Positions 1 to 6,872 of a stretch of DNA of 9,264 bases are shown here, piece after piece. The stretch's first letter is position 1. The number at the start of each line of letters is the position of its first letter. Position numbers and translations under genes: made by a program. The notes under the pieces were generated by a model. It was given only the letters and a program-made list of their open reading frames with translations, did no database searches and was not told the origin of the DNA. Origin of the DNA: Phyllobacteriaceae bacterium (GTDB lineage: Bacteria > Pseudomonadota > Alphaproteobacteria > Rhizobiales > Devosiaceae); assembly GCA_012799265.1 (NCBI GenBank), contig JAAZLP010000369.1:1-9264 (forward strand), read 5' to 3'.

Positions 1-41
1 ATCAACGCGGTAGTTGTCTCGACTATGGTGGGGTTCTCTTG

Positions 42-78
42 AAAAAAGTCCGCAGGGTGAGCGCTCTCTCACCGGCGG
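42..78 (-). terminator. Rho-independent terminator after the DUF924 gene
   Basis: On the minus strand, two bases beyond the stop codon, a two-part stem can form: CCGC (78-75) with GCGG (53-50) outside and GGTGAG (73-68) with CTCACC (61-56) inside. A small internal loop separates the two parts and a 6-nt loop closes the hairpin. A run of six T follows on the minus strand (47-42). GC-rich stem plus T-run is the classic intrinsic terminator layout, and its position fits termination of the DUF924 transcript. Confidence 0.8.
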
Positions 79-79
79 T

Positions 80-727
80 TCATTGAAATGCCCGTTCATG
101 CGGAAAATCGCCCTTTTGTAAATAGGCTTCTTCTGCAGGAGTGGATACCCGACCGAGAACGCGATTGCGGTGAGGATGACGATCGAAAGCTTCGATCACT
201 TCTTTTACGTCCTGTGCCTGTTTCACCAGTGACTGGTAGATCGGCTGTAATGGCTCTGGTGCTTCTGCAGCGATCTCCTCGCGCAGCCCGATGAGGCGGT
301 TGATGCATGCAAGGTGATCCGGCCCTTCGCAATGACCAAGCGGCAGGCCGTGAACGATCTTGAACCATGGGGTTGGCAGGGCCGCATAATGATCATTCGC
401 CAACCCATCCAGCGAAAGCTCCAGCGCCGCCGGGTCCTGAGCGAAGGCGCGTGGACTGCCGCACCGAACCGAGCGCGAAAATTGATCCAGCAGGATGATG
501 AGCGCGAGCCTCCCTTCAGGATCGGTGGTCCAGTGATCAAGATTGCCAGAAGCAGCCTGTGCGGTGATGTCGGAAAAGCGGGCGATGACCTCGCGGTCCG
601 CGCCGCCTCGCATCCGCCAGAACCAATGTTCCCGGTGGGCGTTCAATGCGATTGCCGCGGAGCGTCCCTCGGGGAACCAGAACTGAAGAACCTCGTCCCA
701 GGGTTGTTCGTGGGAGTGAGTATTCAT
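80..727 (-). CDS. DUF924 family protein
   Basis: This 215-residue soluble protein has no signal peptide or membrane segment. It matches the DUF924 family (PF06041) along its length. An N-terminal VLQFWFPE is at 13-20, the core LALIILLDQFSRSVRCGSPR at 74-93 corresponds to the family's LALIILLDQFPRNxxRGxxR signature, LPLGHCEGPDHL is at 128-139 (family LPLeHSEdxxxQ), and the C-terminal HPHRNRVLGRVSTPAEEAYL is at 184-203. Length is close to the family norm (about 180-210). The ATG at 727 is preceded by GGAG at 8-nt spacing, which supports the start. The family is predicted to be alpha-helical and TPR-like; its biochemical role is not established, so no function is assigned. The gene looks intact and probably monocistronic: a hairpin lies upstream at 787-808 and its own terminator downstream. 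Family assignment is confident, function is unknown. Confidence 0.9.
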   Translation of the reverse strand: MNTHSHEQPWDEVLQFWFPEGRSAAIALNAHREHWFWRMRGGADREVIARFSDITAQAASGNLDHWTTDPEGRLALIILLDQFSRSVRCGSPRAFAQDPAALELSLDGLANDHYAALPTPWFKIVHGLPLGHCEGPDHLACINRLIGLREEIAAEAPEPLQPIYQSLVKQAQDVKEVIEAFDRHPHRNRVLGRVSTPAEEAYLQKGDFPHERAFQ

Positions 728-756
728 GTCCGCATCTCCGTCAAATCATTCCTGCC

Positions 757-769
757 GTACATTATGTAC
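757..769. promoter_or_regulatory. 13-bp perfect palindrome upstream of the DUF924 gene
   Basis: GTACAT-T-ATGTAC is a perfect inverted repeat with a single central base, lying 30-42 bp upstream of the DUF924 start codon. On the minus strand it contains CATAAT, which resembles a -10 box, so a bound dimeric repressor could block transcription. The size and location suit an operator, but I recognise no specific regulator and see no convincing -35 box. Chance occurrence cannot be excluded. Confidence 0.35.
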
Positions 770-786
770 CTTATCGAAAGTTCCAT

Positions 787-808
787 CCCCGCGCCGGTGG
801 GCGCGGGG
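787..808 (-). terminator. GC-rich hairpin between the ATPase remnant and the DUF924 gene
   Basis: CCCCGCGCC (787-795) and GGCGCGGGG (800-808) form a perfect 9-bp stem with a 4-nt loop. It lies 20 bp beyond the stop of the minus-strand P-type ATPase remnant and about 60 bp before the DUF924 start. Its position suggests the former transcription terminator of the ATPase gene. No clear T-run follows on the minus strand (ATGGAACTTTCG), so it is at best an atypical intrinsic terminator. Confidence 0.5.
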
Positions 809-828
809 AGACTCGTCATGAACAACAA

Positions 829-1188
829 TTACGTCCTGGCGGCCGCGGCGGACGCCTGCGTTTCCCGACTGATGGCCGCGCGCCGGGCCGCCTTCGGCAC
901 CCGCAGCAGCCGCATGCCATTGGCGATGACGATCAGCACCGACAACTGATGCACCAGCATGCCGCCCGCCATATGAATGTCGCCCGAGAACACACCGGCC
1001 AGCAGTCCGGCGACGGTCACCAGAGCGATCACCAGATTCTGGCGCATATTGCCAAGTGTCGCACGCGAGATCGCCATGGCCTCGGGGATCTTGCCGAGAT
1101 CATCGTTGAGGAGCGCAATATCGGCGGTCTCGATGGCAACATCGCTGCCCGCGGTCGTTGCCGCGGTAGGTTTCGACCTCAGGTTGGC
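829..1188 (-). pseudogene. C-terminal remnant of a P1B-type heavy-metal ATPase
   Basis: The minus-strand frame that ends with TAA at 831-829 encodes only the last sixth of a heavy-metal P-type ATPase. From about 1164 inward it reads AGSDVAIETADIALLNDDLG, the conserved segment that follows the GDGVND hinge in this family. Then come SRATLGNMRQNL and two hydrophobic segments, the second ending SVLIVIANGMRLLR, typical of the last membrane helix. The frame is closed upstream by a TGA at 1191-1189, and the residues between that stop and the homology (ANLRSKPT) are unlike the family. The actuator domain, CPC/SPC helix, DKTGT and GDGVND are all missing, so the fragment cannot be a working pump. Its last helix lacks the HEGGT motif of the intact ATPase at 6873-8867, so it comes from a different subclass rather than a duplication of that gene. 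An internal ATG at 1077 could start an 82-residue membrane peptide, but no function is implied. Confidence 0.8.
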
Positions 1189-1204
1189 TCATTGAGCGCT
1201 CTCC

Positions 1205-1522
1205 TTAACCGTGTCGATCAGCCTTGCAGGCGAAAACTATCACATTGGACGGCAATAGTATGTATGCCGCATGAAGGATCAGCCTTGAGGCAGGTAGTGA
1301 CTGACAGCGGGGAATGAGACTGTAGCATTGGCAATAGCGGCCGTCGGTATCGAAGATCGCATGTTCGAGTACCGGAAGCCAAAGCCAGTTGCATTGCATC
1401 AACCGCAGGAGCGGCCGGCGCGGAGACATCTGCGCGGAGGCCGACGCGCAGGCCTCGAAGCCGACCGCTATAATAGTGGCGCAAGCCCATCCGACAGCCT
1501 TGCGATCCGAGCCATGATCTAA
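1205..1522 (-). other. Stretch without an intact gene; possible decayed exported-protein gene
   Basis: No intact gene is recognised between the ATPase remnant and the cytochrome. Directly after the cytochrome stop, in the same minus-strand frame, an open stretch runs to a TAA at 1207-1205 without an early ATG, GTG or TTG. Its beginning looks like a signal peptide: a positive residue, the hydrophobic stretch AVGWACATIIAVGFEA, then an ASASAQ cleavage-like end at about 1500-1420. An ATG at 1515-1513 lies one frame away (MARIARLSDG). The next frame continues in an export-like style (ADVSAPAAPAVDAMQLALAS). This pattern suits a small exported protein broken by frameshifts, but I recognise no family, and GC-rich DNA can produce such patterns by chance. 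Confidence 0.25.
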
Positions 1523-1843
1523 TCAGTTGAGGCTGCTTATATAGTCAAGGATTGCATCGATCTGGTCGGGTGTCGCCACGAACTCTGGCATGTCAGGGTG
1601 CCCTGTAGATATGCCTTCGGCAAAGGCTTCCTCCAGCGCATCGATAGGGTAACGCTGTGAAAGCGTCCGGAAGGGCGGCGCATCCGCATGCTCGCTTTTG
1701 CTTGTTCGATCGATCGCGTGGCAGCGCGCGCAGTTCAACTCCGCCAGCGCCTTCCCTTGGGCAAGGTCATCGGCATAGGCGAATGCTGGGCCGAGAGTCA
1801 TCAGCACCGCTAACCAGGCCATTCCGACCATCGTTCTGGACAT
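1523..1843 (-). CDS. Small exported c-type cytochrome (class I-like)
   Basis: This 106-residue protein would be a periplasmic electron carrier. Residues 1-24 form a signal peptide: an Arg near the N-terminus, a hydrophobic core, and an AYA-DD cleavage site. The mature part of about 82 residues has one covalent haem-binding CxxCH motif (CARCH, 38-42). A plausible axial Met85 lies in HPDMPEF, followed by the C-terminal helix TPDQIDAILDYISSL, the usual ending of small cytochrome c domains. The start ATG at 1843 has a strong AGGGAGGA ribosome site about 9 nt upstream. The gene is divergent from the phosphoketolase gene, with about 300 bp between the starts. The redox partner cannot be told from the sequence. 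Haem attachment by the Ccm system is assumed from family knowledge. Confidence 0.92.
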   Translation of the reverse strand: MSRTMVGMAWLAVLMTLGPAFAYADDLAQGKALAELNCARCHAIDRTSKSEHADAPPFRTLSQRYPIDALEEAFAEGISTGHPDMPEFVATPDQIDAILDYISSLN

Positions 1844-2140
1844 GGGGTCGTTTCCTCCCTGTCGATAGCTGTTTCATTCTGATACCATGGAGGGTAGCGC
1901 CTGGCGAACAGACGCACACGTCAGATTTCGATAAGTCTTGGCTGTGCGATACTCGGTGGGAGGATTCTGATCTGTTGCGCTGAGACCTGGTGGGTGATTG
2001 ACGTCATCGGGCCAAAAGTAGGCGACCGTGGCGAGTCCCGTTGGGTGTTCGAGGCCGCAGAGGCGGTACAGCTAATCATGACCGGCCGGCGAGGCCACCG
2101 ACGAACGGTTTGTGGCAGAAACTGGATTACGGAGCTCGGT
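1844..2140. promoter_or_regulatory. Divergent intergenic region between cytochrome c and xfp
   Basis: This 297-bp gap must hold the promoters of both divergent genes. I see no convincing -35/-10 pair and no FNR/FixK-type TTGAT-N4-ATCAA box. An 8-bp palindrome TGACGTCA is at 1999-2006, of unknown meaning. The xfp frame stays open upstream to an ATG at 1994, but this 49-codon extension is unlike phosphoketolases and is treated as non-coding. GGAG at 2131-2134, six bases before the ATG at 2141, is the xfp ribosome-binding site and decides the start. Confidence 0.5.
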
Positions 2141-4528
2141 ATGGCGGAACTGGATGACACGCAACTGGGTTTGATGGACCGCTACTGGCGCGCGGCCAAC
2201 TACGTGTCGGTCGGCCAGATATATCTCATGGACAATCCCCTGCTGCGTCAGCCGTTGAAGGCGGAGCACGTGAAGCCGCGGCTTCTCGGTCACTGGGGCA
2301 CGACGCCCGGCCTCAACTTCATTTACGTGCATCTGAATCGAGCCATCAGGGAGCGCGGCACAGACATCCTCTACATCTGTGGTCCCGGCCACGGCGGGCC
2401 TGCAATGGTCGCCAACACCTATCTCGAGGGCTCGTACAGCGAGACCTATCCGGAGATCACGCAGGATGAAAAAGGATTGCGGGAGCTTTTCCGGCAGTTC
2501 TCATTCCCGGGCGGCGTGCCCAGCCACGTCGCCCCAGAGACGCCCGGTTCCATCCACGAGGGAGGCGAACTCGGCTACGCTCTTGTCCATGCCTTCGGTG
2601 CCGCTTTCGACAATCCCGACCTGACCGTCGCCTGCGTTGTCGGCGACGGGGAAGCTGAGACAGGCCCGCTGGCGGCCGCCTGGCACTCCAACAAGTTTCT
2701 AAATCCGCATGTCGATGGCGCGGTCCTGCCGATCCTGCATCTTAACGGCTACAAGATCGCCAATCCCACTTTGTTGGCGCGCATGCCGAACGCGGAACTG
2801 CGAGATCTCTTCAGAGGCTACGGCTACGAGCCGCTCTTCGTCGAGGGCCATGAGCCGATACCGATGCACCGCGCCATGGCGGCGTCGGTGGACTTGGCCA
2901 TGGATCGTATTCGCGACATTCAGCGAGAAGCGCGGAAGGAAGGCTGGTCCGGCGAGCGCCCGCGCTGGCCGATGATCATCCTGCGCAGCCCGAAAGGCTG
3001 GACCGGACCGAAGGAGGTCGACGGGAAACGAGTGGAGGACTTCTGGCGCTCGCATCAGGTCCCGGTGTCGAATGCACGCGGCGATGCTGCTCACCGCAAG
3101 ATCCTAGCGGAGTGGCTGCGCAGCTATCGACCACAGGAGCTGTTCGACGAGCAAGGTCGCTTCCGGCCGGAGATTGCCGCATTGGCTCCTGAAGGCGAGA
3201 AGCGCATGGGTTCGCTTCCGCATGCCAATGGTGGCCTCCTGAAGAAAGACCTCGTCCTGCCCGACTGGAAGAGCTTAGCGCTCGAGATCGGCCGACCGGG
3301 CGAGACGATCGCCGAGGCGACCCGCTTGATGGGAGCTTATCTGCGTGAGGTCTTGCGCCTCAATGCGGAGGCGCGGAATTTCCGCCTCATGGGTCCGGAC
3401 GAGACCGCTTCGAACAGGCTCGACGCCGTCTTCGAGGTGACGGACCGGGTCTGGATGGAAAAGATCGAGCCCTACGACGTGCACCTCGCGCGCGAGGGCC
3501 GGGTGATGGAGGTTCTGTCGGAGCATCTTTGCCAAGGGTGGCTGGAGGGTTACCTGCTGACCGGGCGGCATGGCCTGTTCTCCTGTTACGAGGCCTTCAT
3601 CCACATCGTGGATTCTATGGTCAATCAGCATGCCAAATGGCTCAAGGTCTCCGCCGAGTTGCCGTGGCGCAAGCCGATCGCGTCGCTCAACTATCTTCTG
3701 ACCTCGCATGTCTGGCGCCAGGACCACAACGGCTTCAGCCACCAGGATCCGGGCTTCGCCGACTTCGTCGCCAACAAGAAGGCCGACACCGTCCGCCTCT
3801 ATTTTCCTCCGGATGCCAACACCCTGCTCTGGGTCACCGACCACTGCCTGAGAACCTGGAACCGGATCAACGTGATCACGGCCGGCAAGCAGCCTCAGCC
3901 GCAATGGCTCACCGCCGAGCAGGCGGAACGCCATTGCGAGGCGGGCGCCGGGATTTGGGAATGGGCTTCCACATGCCCGGCTGGCGAGGAGCCCGATGTG
4001 GTAATGGCCTGCTGCGGCGACGTGCCGACACTGGAAATTCTCGCCGCCGTCGATCTGCTGCGGCGCGAGCTACCCGATCTCCGGATCAGGATTGTCAATG
4101 TCGTCGACCTGATGACGCTGCAATCTCACACCACCCACCCGCACGGGTTCACGGACGATGAATTCGACGTTCTCTTCACAAAGGACAGGCCCGTGATCTT
4201 CGCCTATCATGGCTATCCGTACCTCATTCATCGCCTGACCTATAAGCGGACCAACCACGACAATTTCCACGTCCACGGGTTCCAGGAAGAAGGCACGACC
4301 ACTACCCCCTTCGACATGGCAGTCATGAACGAGCTCGACCGCTTCCATCTGGTCATGGCCGCGGTCAGGCGGCTGCCGAATCCTGGCATGGGCGGCGAAC
4401 GAGTGGTCGAGCTGTGCGAGCAAGCGCTGGCCGAGCACGCGTCGTATGTCCAGCAATACGGTGAGGACATGCCTGAGATCCGGGAATGGAGCTGGCCCTA
4501 TAAGACTGCCGCCTATGCGGGAGATTGA
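2141..4528 (+). CDS. xfp: Xylulose-5-phosphate/fructose-6-phosphate phosphoketolase
   Basis: This is a cytoplasmic ThDP- and Mg-dependent enzyme that cleaves xylulose-5-P (and usually fructose-6-P) with phosphate, giving acetyl-phosphate plus glyceraldehyde-3-P or erythrose-4-P. With the start at 2141 it has 795 residues, the normal family size. Motifs occur in order: GHWGTTPGLNF (50-60, His51), GPGHGGPAMV (81-90, His84), FPGGVPSHVAPETPGSIHEG (122-141), the ThDP site GDGEAETG (168-175) ending at NKFLNP (184-189), LHLNGYKIANPT (199-210), SEHLCQGWLEGYLLTGRHG (460-478, catalytic-type Glu461), and RQDHNGFSHQDPG (526-538, His529 and His534). By alignment from memory to bifidobacterial enzymes, all key active-site residues are kept. 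The ATG at 2141 is preferred over one at 1994 because of the GGAG site and because family similarity starts there. The gene converges on the acetate kinase/PduL fusion, which would consume its product. Confidence 0.97.
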   Translation: MAELDDTQLGLMDRYWRAANYVSVGQIYLMDNPLLRQPLKAEHVKPRLLGHWGTTPGLNFIYVHLNRAIRERGTDILYICGPGHGGPAMVANTYLEGSYSETYPEITQDEKGLRELFRQFSFPGGVPSHVAPETPGSIHEGGELGYALVHAFGAAFDNPDLTVACVVGDGEAETGPLAAAWHSNKFLNPHVDGAVLPILHLNGYKIANPTLLARMPNAELRDLFRGYGYEPLFVEGHEPIPMHRAMAASVDLAMDRIRDIQREARKEGWSGERPRWPMIILRSPKGWTGPKEVDGKRVEDFWRSHQVPVSNARGDAAHRKILAEWLRSYRPQELFDEQGRFRPEIAALAPEGEKRMGSLPHANGGLLKKDLVLPDWKSLALEIGRPGETIAEATRLMGAYLREVLRLNAEARNFRLMGPDETASNRLDAVFEVTDRVWMEKIEPYDVHLAREGRVMEVLSEHLCQGWLEGYLLTGRHGLFSCYEAFIHIVDSMVNQHAKWLKVSAELPWRKPIASLNYLLTSHVWRQDHNGFSHQDPGFADFVANKKADTVRLYFPPDANTLLWVTDHCLRTWNRINVITAGKQPQPQWLTAEQAERHCEAGAGIWEWASTCPAGEEPDVVMACCGDVPTLEILAAVDLLRRELPDLRIRIVNVVDLMTLQSHTTHPHGFTDDEFDVLFTKDRPVIFAYHGYPYLIHRLTYKRTNHDNFHVHGFQEEGTTTTPFDMAVMNELDRFHLVMAAVRRLPNPGMGGERVVELCEQALAEHASYVQQYGEDMPEIREWSWPYKTAAYAGD

Positions 4529-4557
4529 TGGCGTCCGACGACAGCCACTCCGTTGCG

Positions 4558-6327
4558 TCAAACCTGTACCAGTTCGCCCGTTGCGGCGACTTCGATGCCT
4601 GCGGCATTAGCCTCGTCGGTGTCGATATGCACTTCCGTGAAAGAGTCCTTGCGCACACGCACCAGCGTCCGGCCGAAAGTGAGGGCGCGATCGTCGTCGC
4701 TGACGCGGACGTCGACATACTCCCCATCCTGAATGCCGAGCCGCGCCGCATCGGCGGGATTGGTATGGATGTGCCTGGCCGCGATAATCAGGCCATCGGT
4801 GGTGAAGCTTCCGGCAGGCCCCTCGATCGTGACCTGCGGTGTAGCTTCGAGCCTGCCGCTGTCGCGCACCGGCACGTCGATGCCGAGTGCGAAGCTGTCG
4901 GTGCGCGACACTTCGATCTGCGTGCGTTGGCGCAGCGGTCCGAGGATCGCTACACGTTCGAGCCTGCCCTTGGGCCCAATGAGCGTGACCCGTTCCCTTG
5001 CGGCCCAATGACCCGGCTGTCGCAGCGGTATCGCATGATCGAGCAAGTAGCCGTTGCCGAACAGCGCATCCACCGCCTCGCGGGACAGGTGGACGTGCCT
5101 GGCCGAGACCGCGATCGGTAGGCGCAACGCACCCCCTGGCTTTCCGTCAGCGAGCGCTTCCGCCGTCTCGCGGGCGATCATGAGCTGTTCCGCCGTCTCT
5201 GTCACGAAGACGCGGACTCGGGAGCCGTACGCCTGGATCTGCGGCGCCGCATGGTCTGACAGGTTCACGGCCATGTTGCGGTCGTGGTCGAGTTGCAGGC
5301 CCATGAAGTCCAGCCCGTCGCAGATGCGCCGGCGCATCGACGGAGAGTTCTCGCCGACCCCCCCGGTGAAGACGACCGCGTCCAGCCCTCCCATGGCCGC
5401 CGCATACGCCCCGACATACTTCCTGGCGCGGTAGGCGTAGATCTCGATCGCCAGCTGGGCGTGGGGGTCCCCTTTCGAAGCCCTCTCTTCGATGTCGCGC
5501 ATGTCAGACGAGCCTGCCAGTCCCTTCAGCCCGCTATCTTCGTAGAGGGCATCCTCGATCTCCTGCACCGAAAGCTGAAGTTCGCGCGACAGGAAGCCAA
5601 ATGCGCCGGGGTCGACATCTCCGGAGCGGGTTCCCATCACCAGACCCTCAAGCGGCGTCATGCCCATCGAACTGTCCATGCTGTTTCCGCGGTTGACGGC
5701 GCAGACGCTTGCCCCGTTGCCGAGATGGATACTGACAAGCTGGAGGTCGGAGAGCGGTCGGCCGATCTCTTCGGCCGCCCTGTAGGCCACATATTTGTGA
5801 GAGGTACCATGAAACCCGTAGCGGCGCAGACCGGCATCCCGCCACTTCGCCGGCACCGCATAGGTGTTCGCAAAGGCTGGGTTGCCAAGATGGAAGGCTG
5901 TGTCGAACACGGCCACCTGTCGTACATCCGGCCAAAGTCCGCGGCAGAGCCTGACTGCCTCTAGGTTCGCCGGGTTGTGCAGCGGAGCCAGCGGCGTCAA
6001 GGACTCTATGGCCTCGACCGTTTCGTCGTCCAACAGTGTCGGCGAGGTAAACCTTGCGCCGCCATGGACGATCCTGTGCCCGACAGCGTCGATTGCGTCG
6101 AGCCCGAACCGCTTCAGCGCGGCCGGAACCCCTTTCAGCGCTTCGCCGGGACTATCGAATTCGGCCGCACCCTGCTCGTCGGTTTCTCTATGGCGGAAGC
6201 GGTATTCGCATCCTCCCGCCCGAAAGCGCTCGTAAGAACCCCTGAAGACCTCACGTGTCTCCGTGCCGACTCCGAAGACGCCGAACTTGAGACTGGAACT
6301 GCCGGCGTTGAAAACGAGTACCTGCAT
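4558..6327 (-). CDS. Fused acetate kinase - PduL-type phosphotransacylase
   Basis: This 589-residue protein joins two acetyl-phosphate enzymes. Residues 1-393 are a full acetate kinase (ASKHA fold): VFNAGSSSLKFG (5-16, Asn7), GHRIVHGG (83-90) and Arg92, VFDTAFH (140-146, Asp142), YGFHGTSH (170-177, His173), HLGNGAS (201-207), MGTRSGDVDPG (231-241, Arg234), TGGVGENS (321-328), and Glu380 before LMIARE. Residues 402-589 are a complete PduL domain (PF06130) with both beta-barrel halves. Every metal-site residue known from PduL structures has a counterpart: HVH (411-413), Glu472 in TQIEVSRTD, HIH (519-521) and His567 in VHIDTDEAN. The phosphate-contacting Arg corresponds to Arg466 in GPLR. The linker is short (about 394-401). 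The predicted reactions are acetyl-P + ADP to acetate + ATP, and acetyl-P + CoA to acetyl-CoA, both reversible. The ATG at 6327 is chosen because MQVLVFNAGS is the canonical acetate kinase N-terminus and AAGGGA lies upstream; an 86-codon open extension to 6585 is not family-like. The domain order rules out an N-terminal microcompartment targeting peptide on PduL. Propionate/propionyl-P is an alternative substrate. Confidence 0.95.
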   Translation of the reverse strand: MQVLVFNAGSSSLKFGVFGVGTETREVFRGSYERFRAGGCEYRFRHRETDEQGAAEFDSPGEALKGVPAALKRFGLDAIDAVGHRIVHGGARFTSPTLLDDETVEAIESLTPLAPLHNPANLEAVRLCRGLWPDVRQVAVFDTAFHLGNPAFANTYAVPAKWRDAGLRRYGFHGTSHKYVAYRAAEEIGRPLSDLQLVSIHLGNGASVCAVNRGNSMDSSMGMTPLEGLVMGTRSGDVDPGAFGFLSRELQLSVQEIEDALYEDSGLKGLAGSSDMRDIEERASKGDPHAQLAIEIYAYRARKYVGAYAAAMGGLDAVVFTGGVGENSPSMRRRICDGLDFMGLQLDHDRNMAVNLSDHAAPQIQAYGSRVRVFVTETAEQLMIARETAEALADGKPGGALRLPIAVSARHVHLSREAVDALFGNGYLLDHAIPLRQPGHWAARERVTLIGPKGRLERVAILGPLRQRTQIEVSRTDSFALGIDVPVRDSGRLEATPQVTIEGPAGSFTTDGLIIAARHIHTNPADAARLGIQDGEYVDVRVSDDDRALTFGRTLVRVRKDSFTEVHIDTDEANAAGIEVAATGELVQV

Positions 6328-6872
6328 TCGTTGTTCCCTTGTGATTTGGTGGTTTCGACGTAGTCTCATCCGTGTCACTGGCAATGATAGCTCGCCAACC
6401 TGATCTTGTTGTATAAGGTGCCGATTGCCTAGAGGGAGCGCGCCAATGCCAGCCCGGCGAGGAGATCGGCGAAGAAGTGCACGATGAGGGAAGATCAGGT
6501 CTGCCGTGTCGGAAAAGGACGTGGCGAACGGCGTCGTGAACGAGGTCATCTCGGACACGGCAATGAGCCGGCCGGGACGCGCCACAACCTGAAAATAGCG
6601 GCGACGAGCCGCTCAAACTTTATACCCTTTACAGTCCTCCGGAGCATGTTGATGGCGTTGTCCACCGAACCAAGAGCGATGCCCACGCTTCCCACGAAAA
6701 CTTCGGCCGCAAGACGGCCGAACAGTAGTTCATTCTTACCGACGCCTTCGATGGAGATCGTCGTCGCTCACCGACGATTACCCATTGTCGCTGGGCGCTC
6801 GGCAAGTGCGGCAGCGTCGCTGGACCTGCGGTGCAGTTCCAGTGTGAGGCTATACCCAGACCAGGAGACAAA
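6328..6872. promoter_or_regulatory. Divergent intergenic region between ackA-pduL and the P1B-4 ATPase
   Basis: This 545-bp gap holds no intact gene. It should contain the divergent promoters of the fusion gene (minus) and the ATPase (plus), but no clear sigma-70 pair or metal-regulator operator could be picked out by eye. Much of it is a minus-strand coding-like remnant (6429-6840, listed separately). A hairpin AGCGGC/GCCGCT with a 5-nt loop sits at 6597-6613 and is followed on the minus strand by ATTTTC, so it could attenuate transcription towards the fusion gene. AGGAG at 6863-6867 is the ribosome-binding site of the ATPase. Confidence 0.45.
6429..6840 (-). pseudogene. Decayed coding remnant of unknown family
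   Basis: Minus-strand reading gives protein-like sequence that switches frame. One frame reads ELHRRSSDAAALAERPATMG, then an in-frame TGA at 6770-6768, then EGVGKNELLFGRLAAEVFVG and SVGIALGSVDNAINMLRR down to about 6600. The next frame takes over with RYFQVVARPGRLIAVSEMTS and FTTPFATSFSDTADLIFP. The first frame returns with VHFFADLLAGLALARSL and ends at a TAG at 6431-6429. Third codon positions are mostly G/C in each of these segments in the stated frame, as in neighbouring genes. This suggests one gene broken by a stop and two frameshifts. I do not recognise the family. It could also be chance open sequence in GC-rich DNA, so confidence is low. Confidence 0.35.

Noticed and set aside
314..949. 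Long plus-strand open frame opposite the DUF924 gene
   Set aside because: It is antisense to a clear family member, has no recognisable domain, and is typical of the shadow frames seen in GC-rich genes.
1999..2006. TGACGTCA palindrome as an operator for xfp
   Set aside because: An 8-bp palindrome is expected by chance, and no flanking symmetry extends it.
1994..2140. N-terminal extension of phosphoketolase starting at the ATG at 1994
   Set aside because: The 49 extra residues are unlike the family, there is no good ribosome site, and the start at 2141 has GGAG at 6 nt and gives the usual length.
4529..4557. Bidirectional terminator between xfp and ackA-pduL
   Set aside because: Only a 4-bp TGGC/GCCA pairing is available, and there is no T-run on either strand.
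6328..6585. 86-codon N-terminal extension of the acetate kinase fusion
   Set aside because: MQVLVFNAGSSSLKF at 6327 is the canonical acetate kinase start with a ribosome site before it; part of the extension overlaps the suspected decayed gene.
6831..6872. Earlier ATG start for the P1B-4 ATPase
   Set aside because: No ribosome site precedes the ATG at 6831, whereas AGGAG sits 5 nt before the GTG at 6873, and the extra 14 residues are not membrane-protein-like.
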